Below, one piece after another: positions 10,450-34,786 of a stretch of DNA of 64,000 bases. The notes below the pieces were generated by a model. The model made no database searches and was not told the DNA's origin. It saw only the letters and a list, made by a program, of their open reading frames with translations. The translations under genes were made by a program, and so were the position numbers. The first letter of the stretch is position 1. The number at the start of each line of letters is the position of its first letter. Source of the stretch: Rhododendron vialii (taxonomy: Eukaryota; Streptophyta; Magnoliopsida; Ericales; Ericaceae); the NCBI RefSeq assembly GCF_030253575.1, contig NC_080568.1, positions 4,022,501-4,086,500 of the forward strand. The letters run 5' to 3'.

Positions 10450-12050
10450 TAAGAACTGGTAGGTTTGGAACATGTTCCTCACGCGGGGAATATCATTCGA
10501 CTAAAACCAATTCATTGGTTGTGCGATTAAGTGAAATAAAACTTATCCGAATGTTTCCAGTTTCCTCCATCCGCGTACCACCATTATTCCCCTCCTAAAT
10601 AAAACTAACAAAATTTCACTTAAGAGGATTGCTCCATGCATATTTACCCAAAAAAAAAAATTGCTACCGTTGGATGCATATGGCCCACATGCCTCCAGCA
10701 ATTCTAGATACAGTTGTGTTCGGAGTTTGTAAAAGGTATGTGTTGCGAGACTTTTTCTTTCACTTAATCGCACAGCCACCGAATGGCGAATGTCAAAATA
10801 CTCGACTGACACATCCACGTACTCCTAAAAATTCCACCTCCTCAACCCAAGAGATTTTTGGGTGTCAAGCGGGTACCACTCTCCCTCCTCTTTTTGTCGC
10901 TTTAAATTCCGGACCATTCAAAACAAATTTTGACAATCCGAAGCGCCAAAAGAATACCACGTGTGTGGTGCCCTACCAGCAACCAAAAACTTCTCCCTCA
11001 CCCTAGCCCCATCAAACCCTTTCTAGTGATCATCTCTTTATTCTCAACCCAGCCACATCAAACCCTTTATGGTCATCTCTTTATTCCCCTCTTAACTTCA
11101 ATTTATGCGCTTTTGCTTTTATAGCGCATGCTGATCACTAGTAATCTAGTGGTGTTTAATACTTGACCACATGTACTCAAGTGGTGCTTTGCTTTTTGAC
11201 CACCCTTGTTTTCCTTACCAGCAAATAGTATCTATTTTGTTCCGCAGAGTACTGCACATCCACGGCAGTCAACGTCCTGACGGGTGCCGAGCACTCACAT
11301 ACGGGCCGTCGAAAAGTGTTTTGGACGGTCCAAATTTAAACACTCTCTCTCCTCTCATCCCACCACTCTCTCTCTCCAAATCTGAATCGTCCAAAACCGA
11401 AAGGAATGGTTCGGATGTGCCAAGCGGACACCACATGATACCCGCTCAGCACTAAAAAATTTCTCGAACCACCAAAACCCCCCCTCAGTTTGTTTCGCAC
11501 AGAATATATTTAACTATTCAAACAATGAGGTGAGGTATCACAGGTCCTGACACCCCTGATCATCGGAAAAAAATAAAGACGGGTGTATTGGATGTGTATA
11601 GTTCTTTGGAAGTGGGTACTTGCAAGGGCAGAGGGACTATAGGGTAAGTGGGGTCAATTGACGCACTTCCATTGAAAATGAGTTTCTATACTTTATAGAT
11701 ATTTTTGGCAATCTTAACCTTACATAATACATCCCGGACGATGATGTCTCTACTAGGCCAGTAAGTTTGCTCCGATCCTGGGGGTGTAAGTTCGATTTCC
11801 GTGGGTAGATGTATAAACTTACATTGGAAAGTGATAGTAAAAGTGTTAAGGAATATAGAATAAGGTGATGCCCACTACCTACTGTTAACACGAGTTATGA
11901 CTTTTGAGCTGTGTGATTAAGGTTAAGGCAGCTTAGCAGATCAGCTGGCATAGGTCATTACAAATATATAGGAAAAAAAAACCCCGCATAATACATGAAA
12001 ATGCTCGAAGAACAAACTATAAATTTCCTTGAGCTAGCAATCTGATTGCA
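10450..12050. other. Intergenic stretch with small repeats
   Basis: No supported gene. An inverted pair (ggttgtgcgattaagtga near 10518; tcacttaatcgcacagcc near 10760) suggests a small foldback element. A partial direct repeat of 'catcaaacccttt...catctctttattc' occurs at 11007-11085. A B-box-like gtaagttcgatttcc near 11787 may belong to another old SINE. Pieces near 11255-11450 (ggacggtcc; tgcc-gagc and gc-cagcac) look like another degraded foldback. Confidence 0.35.
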
Positions 12051-12053
12051 AAC

Positions 12054-12179
12054 ATGGAGCCGCCGTTTTTATCTCTCTGTCTCGCAAGTCTGTTTGCAAT
12101 TGCCGTGACCTACTATCTTAGAGTGGTGGTAAAAAGGCTTGAGCCATTCCCCAAAATAAACCAAATTTGCAAAAAATAA
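12054..12179 (+). other. Short frame with membrane-anchor-like start
   Basis: A 41-aa frame starts MEPPFLSLCLASLFAIAVTY, followed by a basic patch and a Glu-Pro-Phe-Pro. That arrangement (short hydrophobic anchor, basic stop-transfer, Pro-rich hinge) resembles the N-terminus of endoplasmic-reticulum anchored enzymes such as cytochromes P450. It stops after position 12179 and nothing like the remaining protein follows. Possibly a gene remnant, possibly chance. Confidence 0.2.
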
Positions 12180-12529
12180 CCTACCTCAATGACCATTCAT
12201 TTCTCCAGCCATAAATTGCTCCACCCATTTTCACCCAAAAATGACCCGGGACCGGCATTTCTACCACGTCAGCAAATCAAACCACAAAATCCATACTTAC
12301 CAAAAAAAAACCCACAAAATCCATCCCTGCCTTTTGAACAATTTGAAAATGGGATTAAAAAAAAGGATTATTGAAAAAATAGCATTGCTAATGGCTTTAC
12401 ACCATTGTACCAATAATGTTGTTTTTTGGGAATGGCGGCTCCAGCCATTTTGGCAAGACCGTTGAACTTGCTAATATATCTTAGTGGTCTCTCGCACTAA
12501 ATCTCAAAATGGCCATATACTGCTATTTA

Positions 12530-12958
12530 GGCGCTATTTGTTTCTATGTAAAATGTTTTACAATATAAAATGTTTTCCGCGTAAAATATTTTTTCAGAAA
12601 ACAAACTTCAAACTTTTATTTTTCGGTGTTTGGTTAGCACTTGAAAATATTTTCAGAAATCAACAAAACAGTGTAGAGAGAGTGGGGGGCTTAAACGGTG
12701 AAGAGATATGAAAATATTAGAATTGAACGTAGGCCAGGACTGACGACCGAGAAAACTGAGCAGTGAAAATTGCAGCAGATGACAACGGGTTCATTCCGGA
12801 AAATAACATACGGAAGATTTAAGGGTAAGTCATTTTCATCCAATTGACGGAAAATGTTTTGCATGTAAAATGTTTTTCAAATTTTTTACACAATCAAACA
12901 CCGAAAAATAGGTAAAACATTTTACTGAAAAATAATTTACGCACAAACAAACGGAGCC
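12530..12958. mobile_element. Tourist/PIF-Harbinger-like MITE
   Basis: The ends are inverted: ggcgctatttgttt at 12530 and the complement of aaacaaacggagcc at the right. Inner arms also match (tttttcggtgtttggtt versus caatcaaacaccgaaaaa). The bases ttta flank both sides, compatible with a TTA-type target duplication. The segment lacks any transposase frame. Confidence 0.6.
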
Positions 12959-13422
12959 TTTAGTATCTATTTATTTGGTAGAAGTATGTTTCGGTGGCGG
13001 TGTTATTGAAGCTGTTTTTACTAGTGTAGGGAAATTGCAAGTTGCAAAATTTAACGCGTTGATATTTTACCCCACTAACAAAAGTTTCCGGCTCAGCCCC
13101 TTGGGTACTGAGGAAACAGGCGGGAGTGCGTCGCACGGCTTCAAACGCATCTGTGGATTTAGGTATTTGTGATACAGAGGGTAGCTAGCTATATATGATC
13201 TTTGCAAAAGGAAGGGATTCTTCACAAGTTAAGACTTGAGGAATTTGTTCCCTTAAAATTAAAATTGAAATTGAAATGTTCCCTAATCCCTATAGACTGA
13301 AATGTTCAAGGGAAAGTTGCTATAGGTTACGAACATTTGGAAAGGAATAAGGTCTTCATTATTCTGGTTGTGGGGTCATTGCAAAAGGAAGAGAAAATTT
13401 TCACCAGTTCAAGAATTGAGGA

Positions 13423-13632
13423 TTTTTTTTTTTTTTTTTTGTAATGCAGGAGTCCCGGGCTAGCTACCGCACTCCTCGGACTAATTTCTACAGTCCCTCC
13501 CACAACCGTAACACACGCTTACGCGCGGGGTGAGATGAACCTAAGAATTGCTAGTAAGGAGAATTGAACCTGAAACCTTAAGAAGGAACAAACCCACTCA
13601 AGCCAAGACTACTTGGCCGATCTCTCAAGGTT
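13423..13632 (-). mobile_element. SINE with 11-bp TSD inside a local duplication
   Basis: A T-run at the left (A-tail on the minus strand) and the reverse B box gaattgaacctga (near 13560) define it. Flanking repeats agaattgagga (13412-13422) and agaattaagga (13633-13643) differ by one base. Confidence 0.7.
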
Positions 13633-13994
13633 AGAATTAAGGAATTGGATCCCTTAAAGATTAAAGTCTTTCCTAAAGTACTGAAGTGTTCAAGGGGAAA
13701 TTTTCTACAGGTAAAAGGAATATGATCAATGAGCCATACATGGTGTCATTGATCAAAGTTAGGTGCCTTTGTGCAATCTGGAGGAAGAATCTGCTACACA
13801 TCTTATCCGGCTCGGCCAATGTACTTTTGTGAACTGTTTTCTTCGCCCAAATCAAAATTTTGATTGCAAAAAATCTGGTTGGGTTAAACCCTATAACCAC
13901 CTTGTATTCCGGTTAAGCCATTGAGATTTTTTTTTTATTTTTTAGATCGTCCGGGCTAATTTACATTTCCAAAGACAAAAAAAGTCCCAAAGCT

Positions 13995-14100
13995 TGGAGA
14001 TGGAGCTTTGGGAATTTATAAAGGCCTGTCCATAATGCTGGAAAAAGGTTTAAGCAATGTGTGCATTGAGTCAGACTCCCTTGCTTTGTTGCTGTCTAGT
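13995..14100 (+). mobile_element. RNase H remnant of a LINE
   Basis: A short open piece ends in GLSNVCIESDSLALLL, matching the central strand of the RNase H-like (RVT_3) domain at LINE 3' ends, where the E-S-D triplet holds a catalytic aspartate. Nothing else of the element is evident. Confidence 0.4.
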
Positions 14101-14424
14101 TGATCAATGATGGTCAATGATGGGACCTGAGGATCGATGCTTCCCGGCAGCTTTCTGCGGAGCGGGTGCATAGCGGCTCATTCAGCAGTTCATCTCGACA
14201 CGGACGGCTCTGATTGAATCTGAACACATACAACTCTCAACTGTTCATTGCTCATTTAAGATCCGAGTCAACCGCTAAGGAGATGCATCTCCCATTTCTC
14301 AATGATGGCCCCCCTATTGGGCACCCTTATCAAGCTTTGGCTATTGACTCGAAAATGCTACTAACTCGCACCCAGGCTTCCCTCGTTCGAATCTACAAAG
14401 TTATTTGCTTTGTTTTGTAGTATG

Positions 14425-16728
14425 TGTAGAGACCCGTATATTCAAAAATCGCTTAAAGGTTGTATTAATATTAAAATTTTGAATAAATGTGAAATTTGTT
14501 GGAATTATTTAATTTGGGTCTTAAATAATAAAGATTGAAAGTGGAGGGAGTGCAAGTGTGATTAGTATGTGTCTTAGTATATATATGTGTGTGCGGGGGT
14601 GTAGGGGATTAAAATCCCCAATCCATTCTCTCTCCACTCTCCCGATCTCTCTCCCTCCCCTTCGGCCCTCTCTCTCTCTCTCCATCCTCCACTTTCAAAC
14701 TCTCTCCCAAACTCAAAACCCATGAAAAACAGCCATCATTCTACCTTCGTCGCGTGTTCACGAGCTCGTTGTTCATTGGGTTCGGCTCGGCAAGGAGTGT
14801 ACTTGGCGTATTTCGAGATTTGAGTTCTAGAGCTTGCGTGGCCCGATCTCTCTTCGTGTTTGCTTTTCGACTTCGAGGTAGGGATTTCTTACTCTCTCTA
14901 TGTGTTTATAAGGTGATTATGTACTTGGATCGTGCCTTGATTCGTTGTTGTTGTTGGGATTTTGTCTTTCGAAGTCTGAAAATTCGCTGAAAAACTCCGA
15001 GGTATTGATACCCCAGCCCTTTCTGGATAGCAGCCGTCCAGGTATCGCTACCTCATTTTGGGGTATTGATACCTCCCCTGTTTTCTGGACAGTTTTGACA
15101 CGTCTTGCTCTTCTCATACTCGTTTGAACCCCAATCACTTTTAGCACGCTTTAAACACTTTTGAATCGCTTCTAAACTTGATTGTTCGTACCTCGAAAGA
15201 TTTGTTGACCAATCGATCTCATTGGGCTCTCATCATAACTTAGAAAAGTGTAGAATCGAATGATAAGGATACTCGTGCATTATTTATGCTCTTTGTCGAC
15301 TGAAGTAGATTTTGTGGCTTTTATTAATGATCGATATAGACTTGTTAAGCGTTATAACATGATGTGATGATTGGTGAATTAAGAAACGTACTATGGAGTC
15401 GTTCGATGCATGACGTGGGACATCGTGATAGACTTAGAAGAATAACGTGAGCTTAAGGTGTTTATTTATGTATAAGGGGACGTGTCTATGAGTTTGTTAA
15501 ACCTTATGTGACGATGAATGAAAGAATATGACCTTGGGAACGTTGTTTTCTTGTATGTGGATTGGTAATGTGTGTGTGTGTGTGTGTATGTTAATAATTT
15601 TGAATTGAGGGTCCTGCAACACAAGGTGTGGTAATGCAGGGACTCTAGAGGACCCGCAACGCAAGGTGTGATAATGCGGAAACCCAGGTGGAAAGAATTA
15701 ACAGTAACTCAAGGGGTGGTAATACGGTTGAATGACTCGCATGATGAAAGAAGTTATGATTGGTTATAGAAGTTCGTGATGTTGTTGAGTTGTTTGTTGC
15801 TCGAGATGGTAACTGTCGAACAAAGAAATAAATGATTGATTTTATCAAAGTTTTGAAAAGAAAGGAATTTGGTTTTAGAAAAAGGATTTTTATGAAAAAT
15901 CCTCAGGTAAGCGAATCAACGGTTCCGGTATTTGGGCACAAATCAACGGATTTCGGTATTCAAGCGAATCAACAGAGCTTGGCCCGTAAAGGTCGAAAGT
16001 TTTTCTCAAAGTTATTTTGGCAATCAAAAGGAAATATTTTCTTTTTATAAAAAAGGCTTGAACGTAAATGGTAAGAAATGAAGAAAGGTAAAGGTGGTAT
16101 TCATTTGAGGAGTCTTAAAATGATTTGAGAAATAGTATTGGGTTGATTAGATTGATTTGTGCTCAAAGTTACTCATAGTTACTGTACGAATGGTTAGGCA
16201 TATCTATAAGACGTATTGAATTCCGTAGTCGTTGTTTGTCGGTTCATTATGCTTCTTGTATCTTCTATCGTTCATTGGAAATTATTCATTCTTATAGCAT
16301 GTTTCATCGCATTTATATATAGCTTGAGTATAAAATTCTCTACTGGGCTAGTGTAGCTCAACCTATCATTTTCAGGTACATCTCAATGATTCGACGCGGA
16401 GTGCATGGTGTGCATGCGTGGCTTCATGCCCTTTTGAATGCCATCTTTGTGAAGTGATTCCATCATTGTTCGTATGATCTTTTGTAAAGATGTAAATTGT
16501 AAATTCAATTGAACTCTTTTAACTTCAAATATTATGTAACCTCTAAATCTACTCTTTTAATTAGCCATGGAGTTTAAGCCGTAGTGCCAATGTTGTAAAA
16601 CCTTAAACTTGGAAACTTGGTTTGTAAATGATCATTTGAAACTCTCTCTTTGGGGTATTATCTGTAATATGCGAGGTTCATTTATTGAAATGAATTATTT
16701 ATTTATGTTGAAAACCTAGGGCGCGACA
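14425..16728. mobile_element. Solo LTR, 2,304 bp, Ty3/gypsy-like
   Basis: The segment begins TGTAGAGACCCGTATATT and ends AGGGCGCGACA, with identical 5-bp repeats gtatg on both sides (14420-14424 and 16729-16733). A TATA-like tatatatatgtgtg lies near 14580. The TGTAGAGACCCGTA start and GGGCGCGACA end recall the Del/Tekay chromovirus LTRs of plants. There is no internal region, so it is a solo LTR. The frames seen inside it are noncoding. Confidence 0.8.
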
Positions 16729-16733
16729 GTATG

Positions 16734-17932
16734 CATGTACTTGAACTTATTTCGTTTTCGTTTTAATGGTTGGAATTTCTGAAGCACCAAAAAAAAAAAT
16801 TGATGGTCATTGGTTATGTTTGGTTACATAAATAGATGGTACGATTAAAAAAATATAAATAAATTGTGACATGTTGTTTGGATTTGAATAGCTTAAATAT
16901 GACTTTTTTTTGTTTTTTATGGTTACGATAAGTTCAGATGTCACAATGAGATGATGCAAATTTGTCATTTTCAGTTAACGAAATGGAATGGACGGCACCT
17001 TGTAATTGAGGTACATTGACAACAATTACAGAGATTTTTTTTAAAATATTTTAGAGCCAAGGTGAGAAGTTATGTGAATTGCAATCACTATTATGGAAAA
17101 ATTTGAGTTTCACAACCAATAAAGGCTAAGAGTGAAACAATTTTATATTTAATTATAAGTGACAACCAAATTTAATTAAATTTGAAAAAAATAATGAAGT
17201 AAAAGATAGTTATTCAATACTTATTGTATTTATATTATTTAAATAGTCCGAGGAATCAAGATTTTCTCACTTGATTGACATTTTCATGTGACCCTCTCGT
17301 GATGTAAAATAAGGCCTACCACAGTTTTATTTGACGATCTAATCTCTTCATTTTGTAGGTTTTTATGTTCTCATCATACATTGCAAAAAATCATGTTTAT
17401 TGAAAATTCGTAAGAGCTTTGAATCATGTTAGTCATAAGAGAAACATGTTGTCTTAGCTGTCTATTTGTCTTGCAACAAAATAAACAAATAAGGTTGTGG
17501 GTTTAATTTTGCATCTTTCACTCGCCTTCCACCAATCGAGATCCTCTCGTGTGACACGAAACGAAATCAATCACTAGGTTCAATTAACGATTCACACAAT
17601 TCATTTTTTATTGTTTTTAACATCTATACAAAAAACTAAGATCATTGGACACTGCTATCTATTTCAACGAAAACATATTGTCACAAGAGAAATAGACCGT
17701 GAGACTTTGGCCATCTATTACTTTTCACAAAATACGATTCGACCAAATCTTTCTGGATCTCAGATCGACTTGTTTTTTTTGCATAAACGTCAAACAGATC
17801 AAGGCCTACAATATAATTGGCTCATGTCGTAAATAAGAATGGTGGTGGATGTTTTTTTTTGCGTTACCTGAAGAATCACACGAGTGATCGAGATGTTGAC
17901 ATCCATCCGCGGGCACTACCGACCCGGAGGGA
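16734..17932. other. AT-rich intergenic stretch, nothing recognised
   Basis: No open frame with a known domain and no clear repeat boundary. It forms the distal upstream region of the KAR gene. Confidence 0.4.
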
Positions 17933-18289
17933 GGGGGGCTGCTGTCCCCGAATTTGGGGCTCACTCCGGTCTCGATCCAATGATCGGAAATGTTCACTTC
18001 GTAGAGCTCGTCGAGTAAAACAACTATGCAAAAAATCAGCTTAATTGGATATCATTAAGTACTTGATCGGAACCTTTTTATCTTAAAAAGAATGGATCCG
18101 AAACACTGGATCAAATCCACTGTACCTCATGGACTAAGAGTTATATGGGCTCCGATCAGGTACTTAATGATATCCAATTAAGCTGATTTTTTGCATAGTT
18201 GTTCTACTCGACGAGCTCTACAAAGTGAACGATTCAGATTATCGGAGCGAGATCGGGGTGGGCCCCAAAATTGGGGCAGCAGCCCCCCC
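17933..18289. repeat. Large inverted repeat (foldback element) upstream of KAR
   Basis: Arms of roughly 140 bp (17933-18073 and 18149-18289) are inverted copies: 'ggggggctgctgtcccc' at the left end matches 'ggggcagcagccccccc' at the right. The inner core 'cgagctcgtcgagta...caactatgcaaaaaatcag' is almost perfect. The loop is about 75 bp. No long target duplication was seen. It ends about 195 bp before the KAR start codon and would form a strong hairpin if transcribed. Confidence 0.7.
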
Positions 18290-18396
18290 GCGTCCCTACC
18301 GACCCATGGAGCCAACGTTTTTATATAACGACTCTCATCAAGGGAGCCTCTTTGTATTCATCGCCACTCTCTCTGACTTCGGTGCTTCCAAAGCAA

Positions 18397-18399
<3 letters not shown>

Positions 18400-18443
<44 letters not shown>
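18400..18443 (+). repeat. CT microsatellite in KAR 5' leader
   Basis: About 22 CT units end 40 bp before the ATG. CT-rich leaders are common in plant housekeeping genes; length is likely variable. Confidence 0.85.
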
Positions 18444-18446
<3 letters not shown>

Positions 18447-18483
18447 CTGAATCGTTTCCGTTCAAATTTTCACCAGAGCTTCA

Positions 18484-23150
<4,667 letters not shown>

Positions 23151-24058
23151 GAGGTCGAGGAATGGTGATGAAGGAGGTCGCACACGTTCTTTTTAAGATA
23201 TGCTGTAGAAAACAAATAAACAAATAAGTACTGTTGAGGAAGGTTTGATTGAATTGATTAACACAAATTGTTGTACGAGTTTATGAAACTTGGGATCACA
23301 AAACGGGATTTATGAATGAATCGCCGTATTTGCATCAACCGGTTGTTTTGGATTAACTTCCAACTTCTACTTCAACTCTCATTGCCTTGCTATCTGGAAA
23401 TGGGTCGTAAATGAACACACACACATTGTGGATCCTGCGAAACATCTAAAGCAGCACCTGTATCCATGGTACATTTTTTCTATTTTTTTCGAACGGCGGC
23501 CATGGTACATTATTGATTCCAAAATAATGTTCTGTAACTCTGGGAAGACCAGCCAACGGACACAAAATCCAAAATGGATCTTAGCCTTTAGATGTCTTCC
23601 AACCGATTGAGCAGAATGGTGTCCACTGATTTTGTGAGGCAACTTCAAAGAGAGTGGGAATGAGAGCAAAGCTTAAATGTGACATCTCAAATTCTTCAAC
23701 ATATCCTCACACAGAACTAGTTCACTCATCTAATTCTATGCGATGCGAAACGCGTCAGTTACTTAAAAAAAAAAAAACTGAAATCAACTCTCACATAATA
23801 TGCGAACTATCATATTCTAGAAAATATTCCACTAATTATACTCAGGAAACAGAGCAACAAGGAAAAACCCAGGAAGACTCCATGAGTCAACATAAAAAAC
23901 AAGGACGGTGTTCAACAACTTAAGACCCAGACATAGTCAACAACTTAAGTACAGAAGACCTGATGTTTATTCAGAACTACCAACCTCAAGAGACCCAAAA
24001 ACTACCCATCAACACGAGCAAAACTTCTAGTTCTATGCATCATCTGAGGTGATACTAA

Positions 24059-30527
<6,469 letters not shown>

Positions 30528-33010
30528 GAGTCTAGAGAGAGAAACAGAAGTGGGTATTGAAGGTTGTTAGAGAGAGGAATGTGGATTTGTGAGAATGAAG
30601 GAAAGAGTGGAGGTTTGATTTAAAGGCGTTGGAAGTGAGCGGTTTTGCTTTGTCTGTCCGTCTGTCTCTCTCTTGGGGAAAAAGAAAACCAGCAGTAGTA
30701 GTCGTAGTTTCTGGAAGCGGAGCCGCTGTAAGTAGTACTCCAAAACAAAATCCGTTTATGAGTCGCTGATTTCGGGATTTTGTCGTCTGTTTTGCTCTGT
30801 CTCGTTTGGGCTGGGGAATATTCACTTCTTGCTTGCGCAACAAGTTCCACTGAGATTTTGTGATTTTTTTTCTTGTTTGTTTTTATTTAATTTAATTTTT
30901 TGCGTAGATTAATTTTGTGCTTAATTTTTATGAATTATTAATTTGTATGTATGAGAAGAATCGAAAAAGTAAAAGATTCTTATTTTATCCGAATATTTTC
31001 AAAAATATCCAACAAAAAGCCTCAAAAGCTGACTTTTTGAGGTTTTATCTTGGAAACTTTTAAAAATATTTGGGTAAAAATAATAATTTTAATTTTTTTT
31101 TGTCTTGATGAGACAAATCAAGAATTCATAAAAATTAAGAATCCATAAAAGTTAAGTGCAAAACTAACAAATACAAAAAAAATTAAATGAGAACAAAACA
31201 AGAAGAAGTCCAAAAAAATCTTTGCGGAACTTTCTTTAGGCTTAATTTTCTAAAAGTAAAGAATTAATGAATTTTATTCTCTTTGTTCGTGTGCCTTGTC
31301 CCGAACTTTCAAATGTGATCGGATCTGATGGACCTCAACGCATATAGCATCTTGGGAAAAAAAACATACTTTAACTGAAGAGAATAAATTCGTTATACCG
31401 TCGGTGTATATATTTATTTTTTTCAAATTAATTACACAGTGTCACGTCGTCATATTTTATTAATTGGGATCACTAATAATATTTTACACTGCGCCACGTC
31501 GCCATACATTGATTCCAATTAATAAAATATAGCAACATGACACAATATAATTGATTTGGAGGAAACAAATGTTTACACCGACGATGTAGAGAATTTAATC
31601 TCTTAATGGGATATCCAAAACTTAGCAAACAAATCTACATTTTTTCTTCCATAAATGAACAGTCGGGACAGTTTCGGGGATACTGTTTTATGAAAAACTG
31701 CACAAAACTAGCCCTTCTTGATATTTTTTTGAGCTAATTTCTTGCGAGCACCCTTAGAAACACGTTTTAAACACATTGAACTGTTCGGATCATCAAAATT
31801 TGATCGGAAACTATAGGTTATTTTTTTAAGTGTCTCCGAAACCGTCCCGCGGTAATGTCCCGTTCTCTTAAACTTTAACTTAAATCTGAAAGTTGTCCTT
31901 ATTTGAATTGTTTTAGCATTTTTTAGTTTTGCGCCAAACTTTTATGGGTTATTGATTCGTCTCGACGAGAGAAATCGAAAAAATAAAATTTTGGCACTTT
32001 TATCTAAATATTTTGAGAAATAACTACTTTTTAGCACCAAAAAAAAATTTGTGCTAAAAACTGATTATTTCTCAAAATACTTGACACTTTTACCAAGTAT
32101 TTCTCAAAATAAGATAAGTATACTGTTTATTTTTAAGCTCGGGACAAGACCAAGCACAGCTCCCTTGTGTGCCCCAAGGCCTCCCTCTCTCTCATCATAG
32201 TGGTCATTTTTTTTAACATAAAATAACTAGTGCTACTACTATTTTTTCTGTAAGTAGTAAAGATTTTATACACAATTTTTAATTTTGCTGCATTAGCTTA
32301 TACTAAACTTTAGTCTTTAATTAGCTTTTTAATTGGCGGTAGAGAGTCTAGAGGGGTGGGGAGGAGGGGAGAGATCAAGCACAGCACCCTGTAGTGCCCA
32401 AGACCTCCCTCTGTCTAATCGTTGTTGTCATTTTTTTGACATAATATTTTTGCTAAAATAAAGATTTTGTACAAAAAATTTAATTTTGCTGCATTAGTTT
32501 ATGAATTTTAATTCTCTTTTTAATTGGCGGTAAAATACGATATGTGACTGTGGGTTGGGGAGGAGGGAAAAGAAAAATATATGACACACTCGATTGCCGA
32601 GTTGGAAAAGATGTGAGACTAAAGATAAGAAAAAAAAAAATCAAGAAGAGTTCATGGAATGAAATATTAGATGAGATTATATAACCTTTGAAAAACTAGT
32701 TTACTAGTTATATTGTGTTTGATTGGACTCGTAAAAATACGATATAAAAAAGACAGTGATTTTTTTTGGAAATTGAATGAAGAGTGAGATACTTCAGAAA
32801 TTTTATGAAGGTGAATCGCGCCCCGTACAATGCCGAAACGAACGGCTAAAATCAAACGACGATAATCAGATTATAATTTTAGTTGCCCGCACATGTTAAA
32901 GAGTTCCAAGGTCCCTAACCTAAAGCACAAGAAAGGAACTGAGAGATCAAAGTACATACTTCACACAGCAAGGCATGCAAGAAATGCCAGGATCTTCCCC
33001 ATGTCACTTT
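30528..33010. other. GAPDH copy 1 promoter and intergenic DNA
   Basis: Contains the 5' leader and promoter of GAPDH copy 1 and AT-rich DNA collinear with 43127-45529. Within it, a block with 'agcacag...ccaaggcctccctc' (about 32155) is repeated as 'agcacagcaccc...caagacctccctc' (about 32378). Matching 'ttttagcac' inverted pieces lie near 32030-32060. No gene is supported. Confidence 0.5.
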
Positions 33011-34011
33011 TCATGACATATGTTGCCCAATACTGTTTAGAAACCTTGAGAGGTTTTGACTTTCCGCTGCATGTAAACTTAAACATGCATGTCGAAAGTA
33101 ACTCGACAATGTCTTCCTGCAAAACTGCGAAAGCCACGCCGCGGGTACAGCGAATAACGTTCTATTTCCCACGGGCACCATAGTTTTTCCGATTCCATGC
33201 TTCACAAGCCTGGATGGATAACTATCTTCAAGTTCTCGATGTGCTCGGAACCCCTTGTCCCAATCGAAACCATAGGCGCAAACAGGGGATTGGAATGTGC
33301 AGGCGAAACCATACCAGAAACCACCCAAACAGAGGGATTGCTAGCAAAAGGGAAACCGATCAATCTCACCAGTACCCAACGGGCTCATCATCATGTGCTT
33401 CCATTCCCGCGAGACAACATCAACAGCATATATTATGCCTTTCCGGGTTGAGAAAAGAACCACGATTTTCCTGGACCTCGTAATCATCATCATCACGATT
33501 TCCCTTAAAGGTCTAAGGAGATCGTGATCAATGGAAGGGGGCGGAAGAGGAGTCCAAGACTCGGATTCAGGGTCGAATGAATTCCTCGAGATCTCCGTAG
33601 GCAAGGGTATGGCCATGAACGTAAATAGGAGGCCCGTCCTTCAGAAGATCAAAGGGGTTGTTGCGCTTGCAGGTGTCAAAGACATAACATTTCCGCAAAG
33701 GCAAGTCCTTCAATCCCATGGTGAGTACCCCTCCCCCGACCATGAAAATCTTGGACCCGACGGAGAAGAAACCCATGAATATAGGAAAGTGATAATACGG
33801 CAACTTCAGAATAGGTTTGGGTAGTTTTTTTGGGCTTTCCCTCTCCTCCATGTCTAAGTCTCCTAGAGTGTGATTTCAGGTCGGCAACGCTAATCTTGTG
33901 CAAGGAATGACTGTATTCTCCTCTCAAGACCACGTAGAGGTATTTATCGTCTTCTTCACGCGATGATGTCGCTTCTTTATCGGACGACATCAGAGAGTGA
34001 CTCCGCTTCAT
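33011..34011 (-). pseudogene. Kelch-like protein gene, copy 1, broken
   Basis: Starts at ATG 34011 (MKRSHSLMSS, then a Glu/Asp-rich linker and KYLYVVL) and continues with kelch-type blade pieces: GSKIFMVGGG, CYVFDTCKRN, FYVHG-like text, IYAVDVVSREW, and a late GNRTLF strand. Compared with copy 2 it has an extra A in a run (7 versus 6, near 33822) that shifts the frame, a 51-bp in-frame loss near 33632, a 4-bp gain near 33574, and an in-frame TAG at 33341 shared with copy 2. It probably belonged to the plant F-box/kelch-like family in which cytosolic or nuclear beta-propellers bind partners; no F-box is visible. Coding ability is lost. Confidence 0.7.
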
Positions 34012-34786
34012 GTTTGATTAGGCTTCAAAAATGCTTTTATCTCCACTCCGCTCTGATAAGCCAAATAAATGTCCAATGAAAACTCAATTTTCTTCCAGAT
34101 AGATTTAAACCCCCCAGAGAAATTCAAACCAAATGAAAAAAAAAATTAAAAAAACACAACAAACCCATTCTCAGGAACTATTCATTAAAACCAATGACTT
34201 ACGGATATTTAAGTTTTACTGAGAACAACTAGAAAGATAATGAAGTAAAAAAAACAAAAAAAACTAGGTTTTCCTTGTCCTTTTGTTTTGCTTCATAAAT
34301 CCATGATCCAAATTGATCCTCAGGGTTACTGATTATATACATGAAGAAATAAAAAGAGATTTCGAATGAAAAGGGGAAGAAAAGCATATAACCCTAGCAA
34401 AACAAGCTAATAAATCATACGGAAGAGAATCTACCAGAAGAGGAAGTAAGAGTATAAACTAGGAACTACGAACAGTGTACACGGTCGCGATAGAGAAGTC
34501 GAACGGTCGGCGAACAATTGTCGCTCACAAACGGCAGGATTAGGGCTTCATGGCTATCTGGGTTAGAGAGATGCATGAAATATGAATGAGAGTAATGAGA
34601 GGGGTAACGAAATGGGTGTTATTTATAGAGGTTCACGGTGTAAATTTCTCTTACATCTCTGCAACTTTTATGCAGATTCTATTTCAGCCCTTCTATTTTT
34701 ATTTGAACAAGAACGACCTTGAAATTTCAATTGCATTTCAATCCAACCCTTCTATTGCCTTCCGTCCAAATTTTTAGACGGAAATT

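Noticed and set aside
14754..16050. Several 60-80-aa frames
   Set aside because: They fall inside a solo LTR with TG...CA ends and a 5-bp target duplication.
33197..33483. Plus-strand open frames over the kelch-like gene (also 45677-46030)
   Set aside because: They are antisense shadows of the minus-strand propeller frame and lack any domain.
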